DNA from: Sandaracinaceae bacterium | GTDB lineage: Bacteria; Myxococcota_A; Polyangia; Polyangiales; Sandaracinaceae | DNA: 64,000 nt | Assembly (NCBI GenBank): GCA_019637095.1 | Contig: JAHBWG010000002.1 | Span: forward strand, 62,001 to 126,000 | Direction of reading: 5' to 3' | Part shown: piece after piece, positions 9,575-18,143 of the stretch | How positions within the stretch are numbered: the stretch's first letter is position 1 | Layout of the letters: each line of letters opens with the position of its first letter | Notes under the pieces: generated by a model | The model's input: only the letters and a program-made list of their open reading frames with translations | What the model was told of the DNA's origin: nothing | Databases searched by the model: none | Made by a program: the position numbers and the translations under genes

Positions 9575-11131
9575 TCAGCGGCTCATCGCGACGCGCCCGA
9601 AGAACGGCCGCGGCAGGCAGTGGTGCTCCCAGCGACCGTGCACGAAGATCGGGCGGCACTGCTCGTTCTCCTGGCAGCTCGCGTCCGCGCAGCACGTGTC
9701 CGTGCAGCGCATGGGGGTGCCCTCCGGCGGCGCCGGGTTGCCGGTGGCGTCGACGCACGTGCGGTCGCGGCAGTCCGCGTCGGACGCGCACTCGGCGCCG
9801 CGGATCCCCGTCCCGGTCGAGTTGTAGGTGCAGGCCGGGAGGAAGTCGTCGCGGGCCGCCCCGGACGAGCGGACGAACACCCACCCGCACGCGCCGCCGC
9901 GCCCGCAGTCGCCGGAGGTCCCGCACGACTCGCGGCACTCGCTGCCCGCGCAGATGCCCGTCGGGCAGTCCGACGCGCCGAAGCACGTCGCGCGCTGGCA
10001 GCTCCGGTCGATGCAGACCGAGTTGATGGCCGACGAGAAGAAGCACTCGAGATCCGTCGAGCAGGAGATGCGCGCGCGGTACGCGGCGCCGCAGGCGACG
10101 CTGTACCGATCGGCGACCTCGTAGGCGCTGTCGAGCGTGATGCGGCACTCCTGGCCGCTCGTGCAGCTCGAGCGCGCCGCGCACGTCTCCGGCGCCGGGA
10201 CGCCGTGGCGGCCCATCGCGAGCAGCGCCGTCGGCACGCACGCCCGCGCGCCCGAGCCCGAGGCCCAGCAGCGGTGGCCCGCGTCGCACTCGCGGTCGCT
10301 GCAGCAGGAGCGACCGCACACCCCGCCGCGGTCGCCGACGTGGCCGGCGACCAGGCGCAGCGCGGGCACCGGGAGGCAGAGCGCGGACTCGCACTCCGCG
10401 TGGAAGTCGCACGGCGTGCCGTTGCCGCGCGGCGTCACGCACGTCGCGTTCGCCGGGTTGCACACCTGACCCTCGGGGCACTGGTAGTCGGGGTTGAAGC
10501 AGGTCATGTCGCGCGCGCGGCAGATCGGCGGGGTCGCGTTCTCGTCGCAGAACTCCTCGGCGCTGCACAACAGCGGGCGCGTGAGGCAGTTGATGTCGAC
10601 GCATCGCTGCGCGAGCCCGTCGCAGTCCTGCACCGCGAGGTCACACTCGCCCGATCCGTCCGGCGTCGACGGGTTGCAGTCGTTGTCGAGCCCGTCGCAG
10701 ATCTCGCGCAGCGGCGTCTCGCCGGCGCGCGTCGGGTGCACGAACGGGTTCGAGTCGTCGCAGTCGATCGGCGCGGGCCCGGTCGGGCACCACGTGTACG
10801 TGTCGCCGTCTTCGTCGAGGCCGTTGTCGATGACGCCGTCGCAGTCGTCGTCGGCGCCGTTGCAGACCTCGGCCGAGCCGTTGTCGACGACGCCGTCGCA
10901 GTCGTCGTCGATCCCGTTGCCGCACACGTCGACCGGGTCGCACGGGCCGCAGACGCCTTCGCTCGCGCCCTCGGCCGCGACGCACCGGAACCGCTGCCCG
11001 ATCGGCGCGACCTCGCGGCAGTAGTCCGGCTCACCGACGACGCAGGGCCAGCTCGACGGCTCCCCGCCGCCCGCGACCACGCTGCACCCGGCCGCGCACA
11101 GCGCGACGAAGACGAGGGCGCGGCGGCGCAT
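9575..11131 (-). CDS. Cys-rich lipoprotein with MopE-type motifs
   Basis: 518 residues. The signal peptide MRRRALVFVALCAAGC is a compact lipobox. Residues about 55-170 hold MopE-like motifs (NGIDDDCDGVVDN, NGADDDCDG, DGLDNDCNP), each with Asp and Cys. The rest is Cys-rich, with repeated segments such as CNPANATCV, CSTDLECFFSS and CASDADCRDRTCV that resemble extracellular disulfide modules. The start is fixed by translational coupling: its ATG shares one base with the TGA of the upstream TPR gene. It is the last gene of the sppA-TPR-lipoprotein row. Likely an exported surface protein of unknown role. Confidence 0.88.
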   Translation of the reverse strand: MRRRALVFVALCAAGCSVVAGGGEPSSWPCVVGEPDYCREVAPIGQRFRCVAAEGASEGVCGPCDPVDVCGNGIDDDCDGVVDNGSAEVCNGADDDCDGVIDNGLDEDGDTYTWCPTGPAPIDCDDSNPFVHPTRAGETPLREICDGLDNDCNPSTPDGSGECDLAVQDCDGLAQRCVDINCLTRPLLCSAEEFCDENATPPICRARDMTCFNPDYQCPEGQVCNPANATCVTPRGNGTPCDFHAECESALCLPVPALRLVAGHVGDRGGVCGRSCCSDRECDAGHRCWASGSGARACVPTALLAMGRHGVPAPETCAARSSCTSGQECRITLDSAYEVADRYSVACGAAYRARISCSTDLECFFSSAINSVCIDRSCQRATCFGASDCPTGICAGSECRESCGTSGDCGRGGACGWVFVRSSGAARDDFLPACTYNSTGTGIRGAECASDADCRDRTCVDATGNPAPPEGTPMRCTDTCCADASCQENEQCRPIFVHGRWEHHCLPRPFFGRVAMSR

Positions 11132-11955
11132 CAGAACGTACCTCGCAGCCCGGCGACCGCCACGTCCGGCCCGAGCGCGAGGTCGGGCTCGAGGCGCAGC
11201 GCCGTCTCCCGCTCCACCGCGCGGACGGGCGCGCGCTCGACGGTGTGCTCGCGCAAGAAGTAGAGCAGGCCGGCGGCGACCACCGCGACGGCGCCGACGC
11301 CGAGCGCGGCGTCGCCGACGGCCGCGAAGAGCGTCGCGTCCGCGTAGAGGCCGCGCCGCGCCGCCGGGTCGCCGTCCTGGCCCAGCACGAAGTCGTCCGC
11401 GCTGGCGCGGGTGACGAGCGCGAACACGCCGATGCCGCCGCCCGCCGCGAGCACCGCGAGCCCGCCGAGGAAGAGGGTCCAGAACGCGTCGTCCGCGACG
11501 CCGCTCTCGCGCACGAGCACGAGGCCCGGGAGCTGGCGCAGCGCCTCCACCTCTTGCGGCGCCGGGGGCGGCGTCGCTCGCGCGCCCTGCGTGGACTCGC
11601 GCGCGCCCTGGAGCCGCCGGATGGTCGCCTCGGCGTGTTCCTGCTCTTGCGCCTGCTGTTGCGGCAAGATTCGCTGGTAGCGCTCGTACATCACGAGGGC
11701 ACGGTCGAGCTCGCCGAGCAGCTCGTAGACGCGCGCGAGGTTGAACATGAGCGTCGGCGAGTCCGGGTCGAGCACGAGGGCGCGCTCGAGCGCGTCGGCC
11801 GCGTCGCGGTAGCGGCCGGCCGAGTAGTGTTCGCGCGCCTGCCGGTAGAACTCCACCGCCTCGGGGGGCGTGTCGTCCTGCGCGCGCGCCGCGCCGGTCG
11901 CCGCCCAGAGCGCGAGCGCGCAGGCGAAGGCGACAAGGGCACGGCACGCCGACAT
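11131..11955 (-). CDS. TPR protein with signal peptide and two membrane helices
   Basis: 274 residues. It starts MSACRALVAFACALALWAATGAARAQD, a cleavable signal peptide. Two TPR-like units follow (HYSAGRYRDAADALERALVLDP and NLARVYELLGELDRALVMYERY, about 38-95), then a Gln/Glu-rich stretch. Near the C-terminus come two hydrophobic segments (FLGGLAVLAAGGGIGVFALV and a second ending VAAGLLYFL). The architecture is very common in myxobacterial periplasmic TPR proteins of unknown function. The gene is 56 bp downstream of sppA and its stop overlaps the next start by one base, so the three genes are probably one operon. Confidence 0.85.
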   Translation of the reverse strand: MSACRALVAFACALALWAATGAARAQDDTPPEAVEFYRQAREHYSAGRYRDAADALERALVLDPDSPTLMFNLARVYELLGELDRALVMYERYQRILPQQQAQEQEHAEATIRRLQGARESTQGARATPPPAPQEVEALRQLPGLVLVRESGVADDAFWTLFLGGLAVLAAGGGIGVFALVTRASADDFVLGQDGDPAARRGLYADATLFAAVGDAALGVGAVAVVAAGLLYFLREHTVERAPVRAVERETALRLEPDLALGPDVAVAGLRGTF

Positions 11956-12011
11956 CCCCGGGACGTTACCGATTCGCTCGCGCGGGAGCCAGCCCTGCGG
12001 TGCGCGCTTGC

Positions 12012-14498
12012 TCACCGAGGCGCGACGACCTCGGGCATCAGGGCCATCGGCGCGCCGGCGCCGACGTGGCGCATCGTGACGACGGTCGAGAGCGCGGCGC
12101 GGAGCTCCGGCGCGACGCGCGCGAGGGCGGTCGCCTGCGCCTCCACCTCGAGCGGCTCGAGCGGGCTCGCGCCCAGCCCGAGGAACGAGAGCAGGTAGTC
12201 GAGCAACGTGGTCGGCCGCTCCGGCACGACGACGTAGTCGACCTCCGGGCCGACGCCGGCGGCGCGCCGCGCGGCGGCGAGCGCGGAGCCGAACCCGCCG
12301 AGCCGATCCACGAGCCCGTTCTCGACCGCCTCGTCCCCGAGGAACAGGCGGCCGCGCCCGAGGGCGTCCACCTCCCGCACCGACATCCCTCGTCCGCGCG
12401 CGACGCGCCGCAGGAACATCCGGTACCAGCTCCGCACCGCGCGCGAGAGCAGGGCGCGCTCCTCGGCGGTGAACGGGCGGTAGAGGCTCGTCGCGCCGGC
12501 GTGCCGGCCGCGCTCGACCGTCTCGAGCTCCACGCCGATCAGCCGGCCGAGCGGCGCGAAGTCCACCTTGCCGAACCAGATGCCGATGGAGCCGGTGACC
12601 GTCGAGGGGCTCGCCCAGATCTCGTGCGCCGGCGCCGCGACGTAGTAGCCGCCGCTGGCCGCGGTGGCGCCGAGCGACGCGATCACCGGCTTGCGGCGCC
12701 GCGCGCGGGCGAGCGCGCGGTAGATCTGATCCGAGGCGAGCACCGAGCCGCCGGGGCTGTCGACGCGCAGCACGATCGCGACGACCGCCGGGTCCGCCGC
12801 GAGCCGATCGATCGCGCGAGACACGGTCACGCCGCCGCTGCCGCGGATGCCGAGGATCGGGATGTCGAAGCTGTCCCCGTCGACGATGGTGTCGTCGACC
12901 ACGACCACGCCGATGCGCGGCCGGTTGCCCCAGCGCCGCGGCTGCTCCCACGGCTCGCCGGTCTCGCGCGCGTAGCTGCCGCCGAAGGCGCGGCGGAGCT
13001 CGTCGTCCATGTCGCGATCGTCGGCGAGCGCCTCCGCGAGCCCTCGCGCGACGGCCTCCTCGGGCAGGTGCGGGCCCTCGTCGACGAGCGCCTCGATGGC
13101 GGCGCGCGTGGTCCGCCGATCGCGCGCCGCGTCGAACACGAGCCGGCGGAACGCCCCGTCGAGGATCGCCTGCCGCTGCGCGCGCGCCGTGTCGCTCATC
13201 GCGCGGTCGTGGTACTGCTCGATCGCGCTCTTGAACGCGCCGATGCGCACGAAGTCCGCGCGCACGCCGACGTTGCGCAGCAGGTCGCCGAGGTGGAAGA
13301 GCTCGGTCGCGAGCCCCGCGAGGCGCACGCCGCCCGCGGGGTCGACCAAGACGCGATCGGCGCCCGCGCACAGGTACCACTCGCTGCCCGAGGCGTCCTC
13401 GAGGTGGCAGGCGACGGGCTTGCCCGCCTCGCGGAGCTGCTCGACGACCTGTCGGAGCTCCTGCGCGTACGCGAGCCCGATGCCGCTCCCGCGCGGGCGC
13501 AGGATCACGCCGCGGACGCGGTCGTCGTGGACCGCGCGCTCGAGGCGGCGCACCGCGGCGAGGATCCCGCGCGCGCCGGTGCCGCCGAGGCGCAGATCGA
13601 CCACGTACTCGCCACGCGGGATCCCCTCGCGCTCCGCGCCCTCGACGCGGCCCGAGACGTACCAGCCGGGCTCCGCCTCGTAGCCGTCGCCGACGACGAC
13701 GCCGCCGCCGACGCCGACCATCCCCCAGTCGATCGCGAGGCCCGCGGTCACCGACAGCGCGGGGGTCTCCGAGTCGAGCCGCTCCGCCTGCGCCGCCGCG
13801 AGCAGCCGGCCGACGAACGGGACGGTGAGCTCGGTCGCCGCGCGCGCGCCGATCCGGCCGGTCTCGTCGAGGATCCCCGCGAGGTCGAGACCGAGCGTGC
13901 GATCTCCGAACGGGCGCAGCGCGGTGCCGAGCACGAAGCTGCGGGGCACGTGCTCCGTCGTGCCGCCGAGGCGGGGGCCGACGACGTCGCGCGCCGAGAA
14001 GCTCAGGCCCAACCAATCGACCGGGCGCCAGCTCGCCGCGAGGTCGAGCGTGGTCAGCCCCGCGAGCCGCACGTCCCCCGACGCGAGGAAGCGCACCGCC
14101 GCGCCGAGAGACAACGAGTCTTGCATCGACCAGGCGAGCGCGAGCGACACCATCGTGCGCTCCGGATCCGGGGCGAGCGGGCTCGGCCGGACGCTGTCGA
14201 CGGAGATGCCGGCGGCGATCCCGAACAAGAGAGGGCTCGCCGCGTAGAAGCCGTCACCGCGGTCCGCCATGCGCGTCGCGTCCGCGCCGTCGGCGTGCAC
14301 GTAGGAGACCCCCCACGAGCGGAGCAGCCCGATCGCGCTCGGGTTGAGGGCCATCGCCTCCGGCCCGTCGGCGGTGGTGATGCCGTAGCCCGGCTGCGCG
14401 ACCGGGGCGGTGGGCCGCTGGAGCTGCGCGTGCGCGCGGGAGGTCCACGGCGCGAGGAGCCATGACGCGAGGGGGAGGAGCAGCGCGAGGTGTCGCAT
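12012..14498 (-). CDS. sppA: SppA-type S49 protease with N-terminal barrel-like domain
   Basis: 828 residues. A signal peptide (MRHLALLLPLASWLLA ... RAHAQ) is followed by about 300 residues of alternating hydrophobic pattern (GYGITTADGPEAMALNPSAIG, then SLALAWSMQDSLSLGAAVRF), resembling PorV/FadL-type outer-membrane barrels. The rest is two tandem SppA halves. The proposed general-base Lys sits in GAFKSAIE (residue 423) and the nucleophile Ser in RVDSPGGSV (residue 585), matching the Lys/Ser dyad of E. coli SppA. The protein is far larger than standard SppA because of the N-terminal domain, which suggests an outer-membrane location rather than the inner-membrane one. The ATG at 14498 is the only start giving a signal peptide. 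It heads a three-gene operon. Confidence 0.9.
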   Translation of the reverse strand: MRHLALLLPLASWLLAPWTSRAHAQLQRPTAPVAQPGYGITTADGPEAMALNPSAIGLLRSWGVSYVHADGADATRMADRGDGFYAASPLLFGIAAGISVDSVRPSPLAPDPERTMVSLALAWSMQDSLSLGAAVRFLASGDVRLAGLTTLDLAASWRPVDWLGLSFSARDVVGPRLGGTTEHVPRSFVLGTALRPFGDRTLGLDLAGILDETGRIGARAATELTVPFVGRLLAAAQAERLDSETPALSVTAGLAIDWGMVGVGGGVVVGDGYEAEPGWYVSGRVEGAEREGIPRGEYVVDLRLGGTGARGILAAVRRLERAVHDDRVRGVILRPRGSGIGLAYAQELRQVVEQLREAGKPVACHLEDASGSEWYLCAGADRVLVDPAGGVRLAGLATELFHLGDLLRNVGVRADFVRIGAFKSAIEQYHDRAMSDTARAQRQAILDGAFRRLVFDAARDRRTTRAAIEALVDEGPHLPEEAVARGLAEALADDRDMDDELRRAFGGSYARETGEPWEQPRRWGNRPRIGVVVVDDTIVDGDSFDIPILGIRGSGGVTVSRAIDRLAADPAVVAIVLRVDSPGGSVLASDQIYRALARARRRKPVIASLGATAASGGYYVAAPAHEIWASPSTVTGSIGIWFGKVDFAPLGRLIGVELETVERGRHAGATSLYRPFTAEERALLSRAVRSWYRMFLRRVARGRGMSVREVDALGRGRLFLGDEAVENGLVDRLGGFGSALAAARRAAGVGPEVDYVVVPERPTTLLDYLLSFLGLGASPLEPLEVEAQATALARVAPELRAALSTVVTMRHVGAGAPMALMPEVVAPR

Positions 14499-14555
14499 GG
14501 CGGTCGCCGGAGGATCCCATGTGTCACGACGGAACGGGGTACCATCCTCGCGCCG

Positions 14556-17141
14556 ATGAATGCCCCGACGAGAGGCCCGCGAGACGCCGAGGAGCGCGCT
14601 GGCGCGCTCGGGACCGTGGTGTGGGTCGGCGAGGGCGCGCCGAGCGCCGCGCTCGCCGCGCGCGACGTGCGCGTGCTCGAGGCGGGTCCGGGCGCGCCGC
14701 TCGCGCCGTTGCTCGCCCTCGCGCCCGACCTGCTCGTGCTCGCGGCCGGCTGCGCCGAGCGGTGGGAGGAGCTCGTCGCGCTCCTGCGTGAAGCCCCGAC
14801 GCTCGGCGCGGTCCCCGTCGCGGCGATCGACGCGGGCGCCTCGGCGAGCCGCGCCGCGGGTCGCTTCGGCCTGGTCGCGCGGTTCGGGGGGCGCCTCGAA
14901 GGCGAGGCGCTCGCGGCCGAGGTCGCGACGCTGCTCGAGCGGCGCGCGCTCGGCGTCGAGCGCGAGGTCACGACGGGCGGGGTCGCGCTCGCCGAAGCGT
15001 ACGTCGGCGGCCTCGTCGCGCGTGGGGTGGGCGGGTTCGTGGTCGCGGGCTCGGGCGCGGCGGCGCTCGTGACGGGTGACGGTCGCGTCGTCCCGGCCGT
15101 CGAGGCGCTCTTCGCAGGCCGCGACGAGGCGGAGCTCGCGTTCGTCGAGCTCCCGGCCGCGCGTGTGCCGAGCGCGCGCGACGGGGAGGGTGGGTCGCTC
15201 GCGAGCGCGCGCGTCGAGCTCGTCGGGGTCGCGGGCGGCGCGCTCGCGAGCCGGCTCGCGGCGCTCGGCGCGGAGGTCCACGAGGTCGAGGGGACGCCCG
15301 ACGCGTGGGCGACGGCGCGCAAGCGGGTGCCGAGCGTCGTCGTCCTCGGGGCGCACGCGCTGTCGCGCGGGGAGGTCGGCGCCCCGTGGGACGACGAGCG
15401 GGCGCTCGGCGCGTCGTTCGTCGTCGTCGCCGACGAGCCGGAGGAGCGCGTGCTGGCGGCGGTCCGCGCCGCGTACGCGGCGGAGCGCGCGGTGCTCGAG
15501 GTCGTCCGGACGGGCGAGGCGCTCCGCGGTCGGCTCGAGACGTTCGGCGCCGCGCGCTGGCTCAAGCTCGTCGGCGCGGTCGCGCATCCGCTGGCGCTCG
15601 AGGTCGTCGCGCCGGGTGGCCGCGCGCGAGTCGAGCTCGACGCGGGCAAGGTCAAGCGCGCGCGCTTCTTCCCGCGCGGAGGCGCGCCCGTCGAGGGCAA
15701 GGCCGCCCTGACCGCGCTGCTCGGGTTGAAGGCGGGTCGGCTGTCGCTCGGGACGGACGCGCAGATCGCGGCGCTGCCCGACGAGGTCCCCGCGACCGAG
15801 CCTGTGCGGCGCAAGAAGCTCCGGCGTCGCCGCAAGAGCGTGCGCCCGCCGGGGGTGGCGACGAGCCCGGGGTGGCCGGCCCCGCGCCTCGACGAGCCGG
15901 AGGACGAGCCCGACGAGCCGCGGGTGAGCGCCGCGCTCATCGAAGCACTTACGGAAGCGCCTCGCGAGCGGCCCGACGAGGAAGGCCGCGAAGAGGGAGG
16001 CCGCGAAGAGGGAGGCCGCGAAGAGGGAGGCCGCGAAGAGGGAGGCCGCGAAGAGGGAGGCCGCGACGAGGAAGGCCGCGACGAGGAAGGCCGCGACGAG
16101 GAAGGCCGCGACGAGGAAGGCCGCGACGAGGAAGGCCGCGACGAGGAAGGCCGCGAAGAGGAAGGCCGCGAAGAGGAAGGCCGCGAAGAGGAAGGCCGCG
16201 AAGAGGAAGGCCGCGAAGAGGAAGGTCGCGAAGAGGCGACGGCCGGAGACGCGCAGACGGAAGCGGACGGCCCGGTGGCCCCCGGGTCGCGCCCGAGCGA
16301 GCGTCCGAGCGGGCGCCCTTCGAGACCGGAGCGATCGAAGCGCTCACGCAAGGAGCGCCGCCGCGAGGAGGCCGAGCGCCGCCGGCTCGCGAAGCACGAG
16401 GCGAGCGCGCCGCCGGCCGCCAGCGCGCCGGTCGAGCCGCGCTCCGCGCGCGACGGAGCGTCGCAGCCCGCGGACGAGCCGGTCCCCGGCCTCGCGGCCG
16501 GCCCGAGCCGTTCGCAGATCGGGATCGCCGCCGGGCTCGCGATCGCGGTCGGGCTCGGGCTGATCGCGTGGCTCGCGTGGGGGCGCCCCGGCCCGGCGGT
16601 CGATGATGCGCGCGCGCCGGACGCCGGTGCCGCGCGGGCCGACGCGGCGCGGGTCGAGCTCGAGCCCGCCGCCGTCGAGGACGAGGGCGAGGCGCCCGAC
16701 CCGGGCGAGCCCGACCTCGCGCCGCTGGAAGAGCCCGCCGATGACGCGGAGGACGCGCTCGACGACGCGGTCGAGCCCGACGACGACGCGAGGCTCGAGG
16801 CCCCCGAGGCGGTCGCGTCCGACGACGTGGAGGAGCTCGTCGATCCGGAGGAGGAGGCCGCGCTCGCGCGCCTCGCCCTGCAGCGCGCGCCCGAGGACGC
16901 GCGTGCGCACCTGCGCCTCGCGGCGGCGCTCCACCGGCTCGGGCAACACGCCGAGGCGATCGAGCGCGCGAGCCGGTCCGTCGCGCTCGATCCTCGCCAC
17001 GGGCCGAGCCACCTGCTGCTCGGCGATCTCCAGCGCGCGCGGCGGCGCCCCGCGCTCGCGCGGCGCGCCTACCAGACCTGCGTGGAGCAGGTCCCCGACT
17101 TCGCGCCGTGCCGGGAGCGGCTCGACGCGCCGCCTCCCTGA
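14556..17141 (+). CDS. Membrane TPR protein with PATAN-like domain and repetitive linker
   Basis: 861 residues from ATG 14556. Residues about 15-330 look like two degenerate receiver-like segments (GTVVWVGEGAPSAALAARDVRVLEAG and RVELVGVAGGALASRLAALGAEVHEVEG) lacking clear phospho-acceptor Asp. A DUF4388/PATAN-like stretch follows (LELVVAPGGRARVELDAGKVKRARFF region, about 345-405). The highly charged repeat linker covers 477-561, then a basic region, one transmembrane helix (IGIAAGLAIAVGLGLIAWLAW, about 654-675), an acidic linker and a C-terminal TPR pair. The topology implies a long cytoplasmic N-terminus with outer TPRs. Probably a signalling or scaffold protein; the specific role is unknown. 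The start lies 57 bp from the divergent sppA start, so a shared promoter region is likely. Confidence 0.85.
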   Translation: MNAPTRGPRDAEERAGALGTVVWVGEGAPSAALAARDVRVLEAGPGAPLAPLLALAPDLLVLAAGCAERWEELVALLREAPTLGAVPVAAIDAGASASRAAGRFGLVARFGGRLEGEALAAEVATLLERRALGVEREVTTGGVALAEAYVGGLVARGVGGFVVAGSGAAALVTGDGRVVPAVEALFAGRDEAELAFVELPAARVPSARDGEGGSLASARVELVGVAGGALASRLAALGAEVHEVEGTPDAWATARKRVPSVVVLGAHALSRGEVGAPWDDERALGASFVVVADEPEERVLAAVRAAYAAERAVLEVVRTGEALRGRLETFGAARWLKLVGAVAHPLALEVVAPGGRARVELDAGKVKRARFFPRGGAPVEGKAALTALLGLKAGRLSLGTDAQIAALPDEVPATEPVRRKKLRRRRKSVRPPGVATSPGWPAPRLDEPEDEPDEPRVSAALIEALTEAPRERPDEEGREEGGREEGGREEGGREEGGREEGGRDEEGRDEEGRDEEGRDEEGRDEEGRDEEGREEEGREEEGREEEGREEEGREEEGREEATAGDAQTEADGPVAPGSRPSERPSGRPSRPERSKRSRKERRREEAERRRLAKHEASAPPAASAPVEPRSARDGASQPADEPVPGLAAGPSRSQIGIAAGLAIAVGLGLIAWLAWGRPGPAVDDARAPDAGAARADAARVELEPAAVEDEGEAPDPGEPDLAPLEEPADDAEDALDDAVEPDDDARLEAPEAVASDDVEELVDPEEEAALARLALQRAPEDARAHLRLAAALHRLGQHAEAIERASRSVALDPRHGPSHLLLGDLQRARRRPALARRAYQTCVEQVPDFAPCRERLDAPPP
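15984..16238 (+). repeat. 17-copy 15-bp in-frame minisatellite
   Basis: Seventeen consecutive 15-bp units encode a five-residue period in three homogeneous blocks: five GREEG, six GRDEE, then five GREEE and a terminal GREEA. Units within a block are almost identical at DNA level, so the blocks look like recent duplications. It gives a charged, probably helical or extended linker. Confidence 0.95.
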
Positions 17142-17175
17142 GCGCCGCCGCGCGCGAACGAAAGGAACGCCGACC

Positions 17176-18105
17176 ATGAGCGACGACGAGCCCCGCCCCG
17201 CCTTCGAGTCCGCGCTCGCGCCCGGCCGCGCGCGCTTCCTCGCCCGCGTGCTCGACCACGCGTTCGCGCTCGGTCGCATCGGCCCTGCCGACCTCCTCCG
17301 ACACTTCCCGCCGCGCGCGATCATGGCGGGGCTCGAGGGCGAGCCGCAGCGACGCGCGCAGATCCTCGTCGCCTGCACCGGCGTGCGCATGAAGATCGCG
17401 ATCAAGAAGTCCGCCGAGTCGTGCGCGGAGGATCTGCAGATCGCCCTCGACGAAGAGGAGACCGACGCCGAGGCGATCGCAGCGCTCCTCTCGCCGGACG
17501 ATCTCGTGCGCTACCTCGACGCGCGCGAGCTCTGGGCGCTCGCGTCGGAGGGCGCGCGCTCGCCCGACGACCCTTCGGCCGCCGCGTCGCACCTCGGGCG
17601 CGTGCTCGAGGCCGCGCTCGCCGACGATCTCGTCTCGCCCGCGGAGCTCGTGGGCGCGCTCGGGCTCGACACGCTCGTCGCGCACCTCGACGCGCCGACG
17701 CTCGCGCGCGCGCTCGGCGGCGCGCTCGAGGCCGGTCGCGCGGGGACGCCGTTCGACGAGCGCCGGCTCCTCGACCTCGTCCCTCCGCCACACCTCGCCG
17801 CGTCGCTCCCGTTCGCGCTCGTGTGGGAGCGCGTGGTGGTGCCGAGCATCGCCGCGCGCCACGGGCTCTCGGGAGACGCGAGCCCTCCCGGTGGCGGGCG
17901 TCGCCGGGGGAAGGGGCGCGACGTCGCCGCGCCAACGCAGCCCACGCAACCGGCCTCGCCGCAGCCCGCGCAGCCCGCATCGTCGCAGGCCGCATCGTCG
18001 CAGCCCGCAGCGTCGCAGCCCGCAGCGTCGCAGCCCGCAGCGTCGCCTCCGCCCTCGGGCGAGCTCGACCTCGCGATCGACGACGTCCTCGATCTCGACG
18101 GCTGA
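17176..18105 (+). CDS. Unknown soluble protein with Pro/Gln/Ala/Ser repeat tail
   Basis: 309 residues. The start at 17176 is preceded by AAAGGA 11 bases upstream. No signal peptide or membrane segment. The body (about 1-235) is helical with repeated RFLARVLDHAFALGRIGPADLL-like and DDLVRYLDARELW segments that read as internally related helical pairs (LLSPDDLVRYLDARELW and LVSPAELVGALGLDTLVAHLD). Residues about 255-290 are a low-complexity run of QPAAS units from 15-bp DNA repeats. The protein ends with an acidic LDLAIDDVLDLDG, a tail often seen as an interaction peptide. I do not recognise a family. It lies 34 bp after the PATAN/TPR gene on the same strand, so co-transcription is likely. Confidence 0.8.
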   Translation: MSDDEPRPAFESALAPGRARFLARVLDHAFALGRIGPADLLRHFPPRAIMAGLEGEPQRRAQILVACTGVRMKIAIKKSAESCAEDLQIALDEEETDAEAIAALLSPDDLVRYLDARELWALASEGARSPDDPSAAASHLGRVLEAALADDLVSPAELVGALGLDTLVAHLDAPTLARALGGALEAGRAGTPFDERRLLDLVPPPHLAASLPFALVWERVVVPSIAARHGLSGDASPPGGGRRRGKGRDVAAPTQPTQPASPQPAQPASSQAASSQPAASQPAASQPAASPPPSGELDLAIDDVLDLDG

Positions 18106-18143
18106 GCCCACGGCTCTGCTCGCCGATGCGGTAAGGTGCCGCC

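Noticed and set aside
15984-16238. CRISPR-like tandem repeats
   Set aside because: 15-bp units are contiguous without spacers and lie inside a coding frame.
14054-16351. Minus frame with long PSSSR repeats
   Set aside because: It is the antisense reading of the GREEG minisatellite; no start, domain or codon bias supports it.
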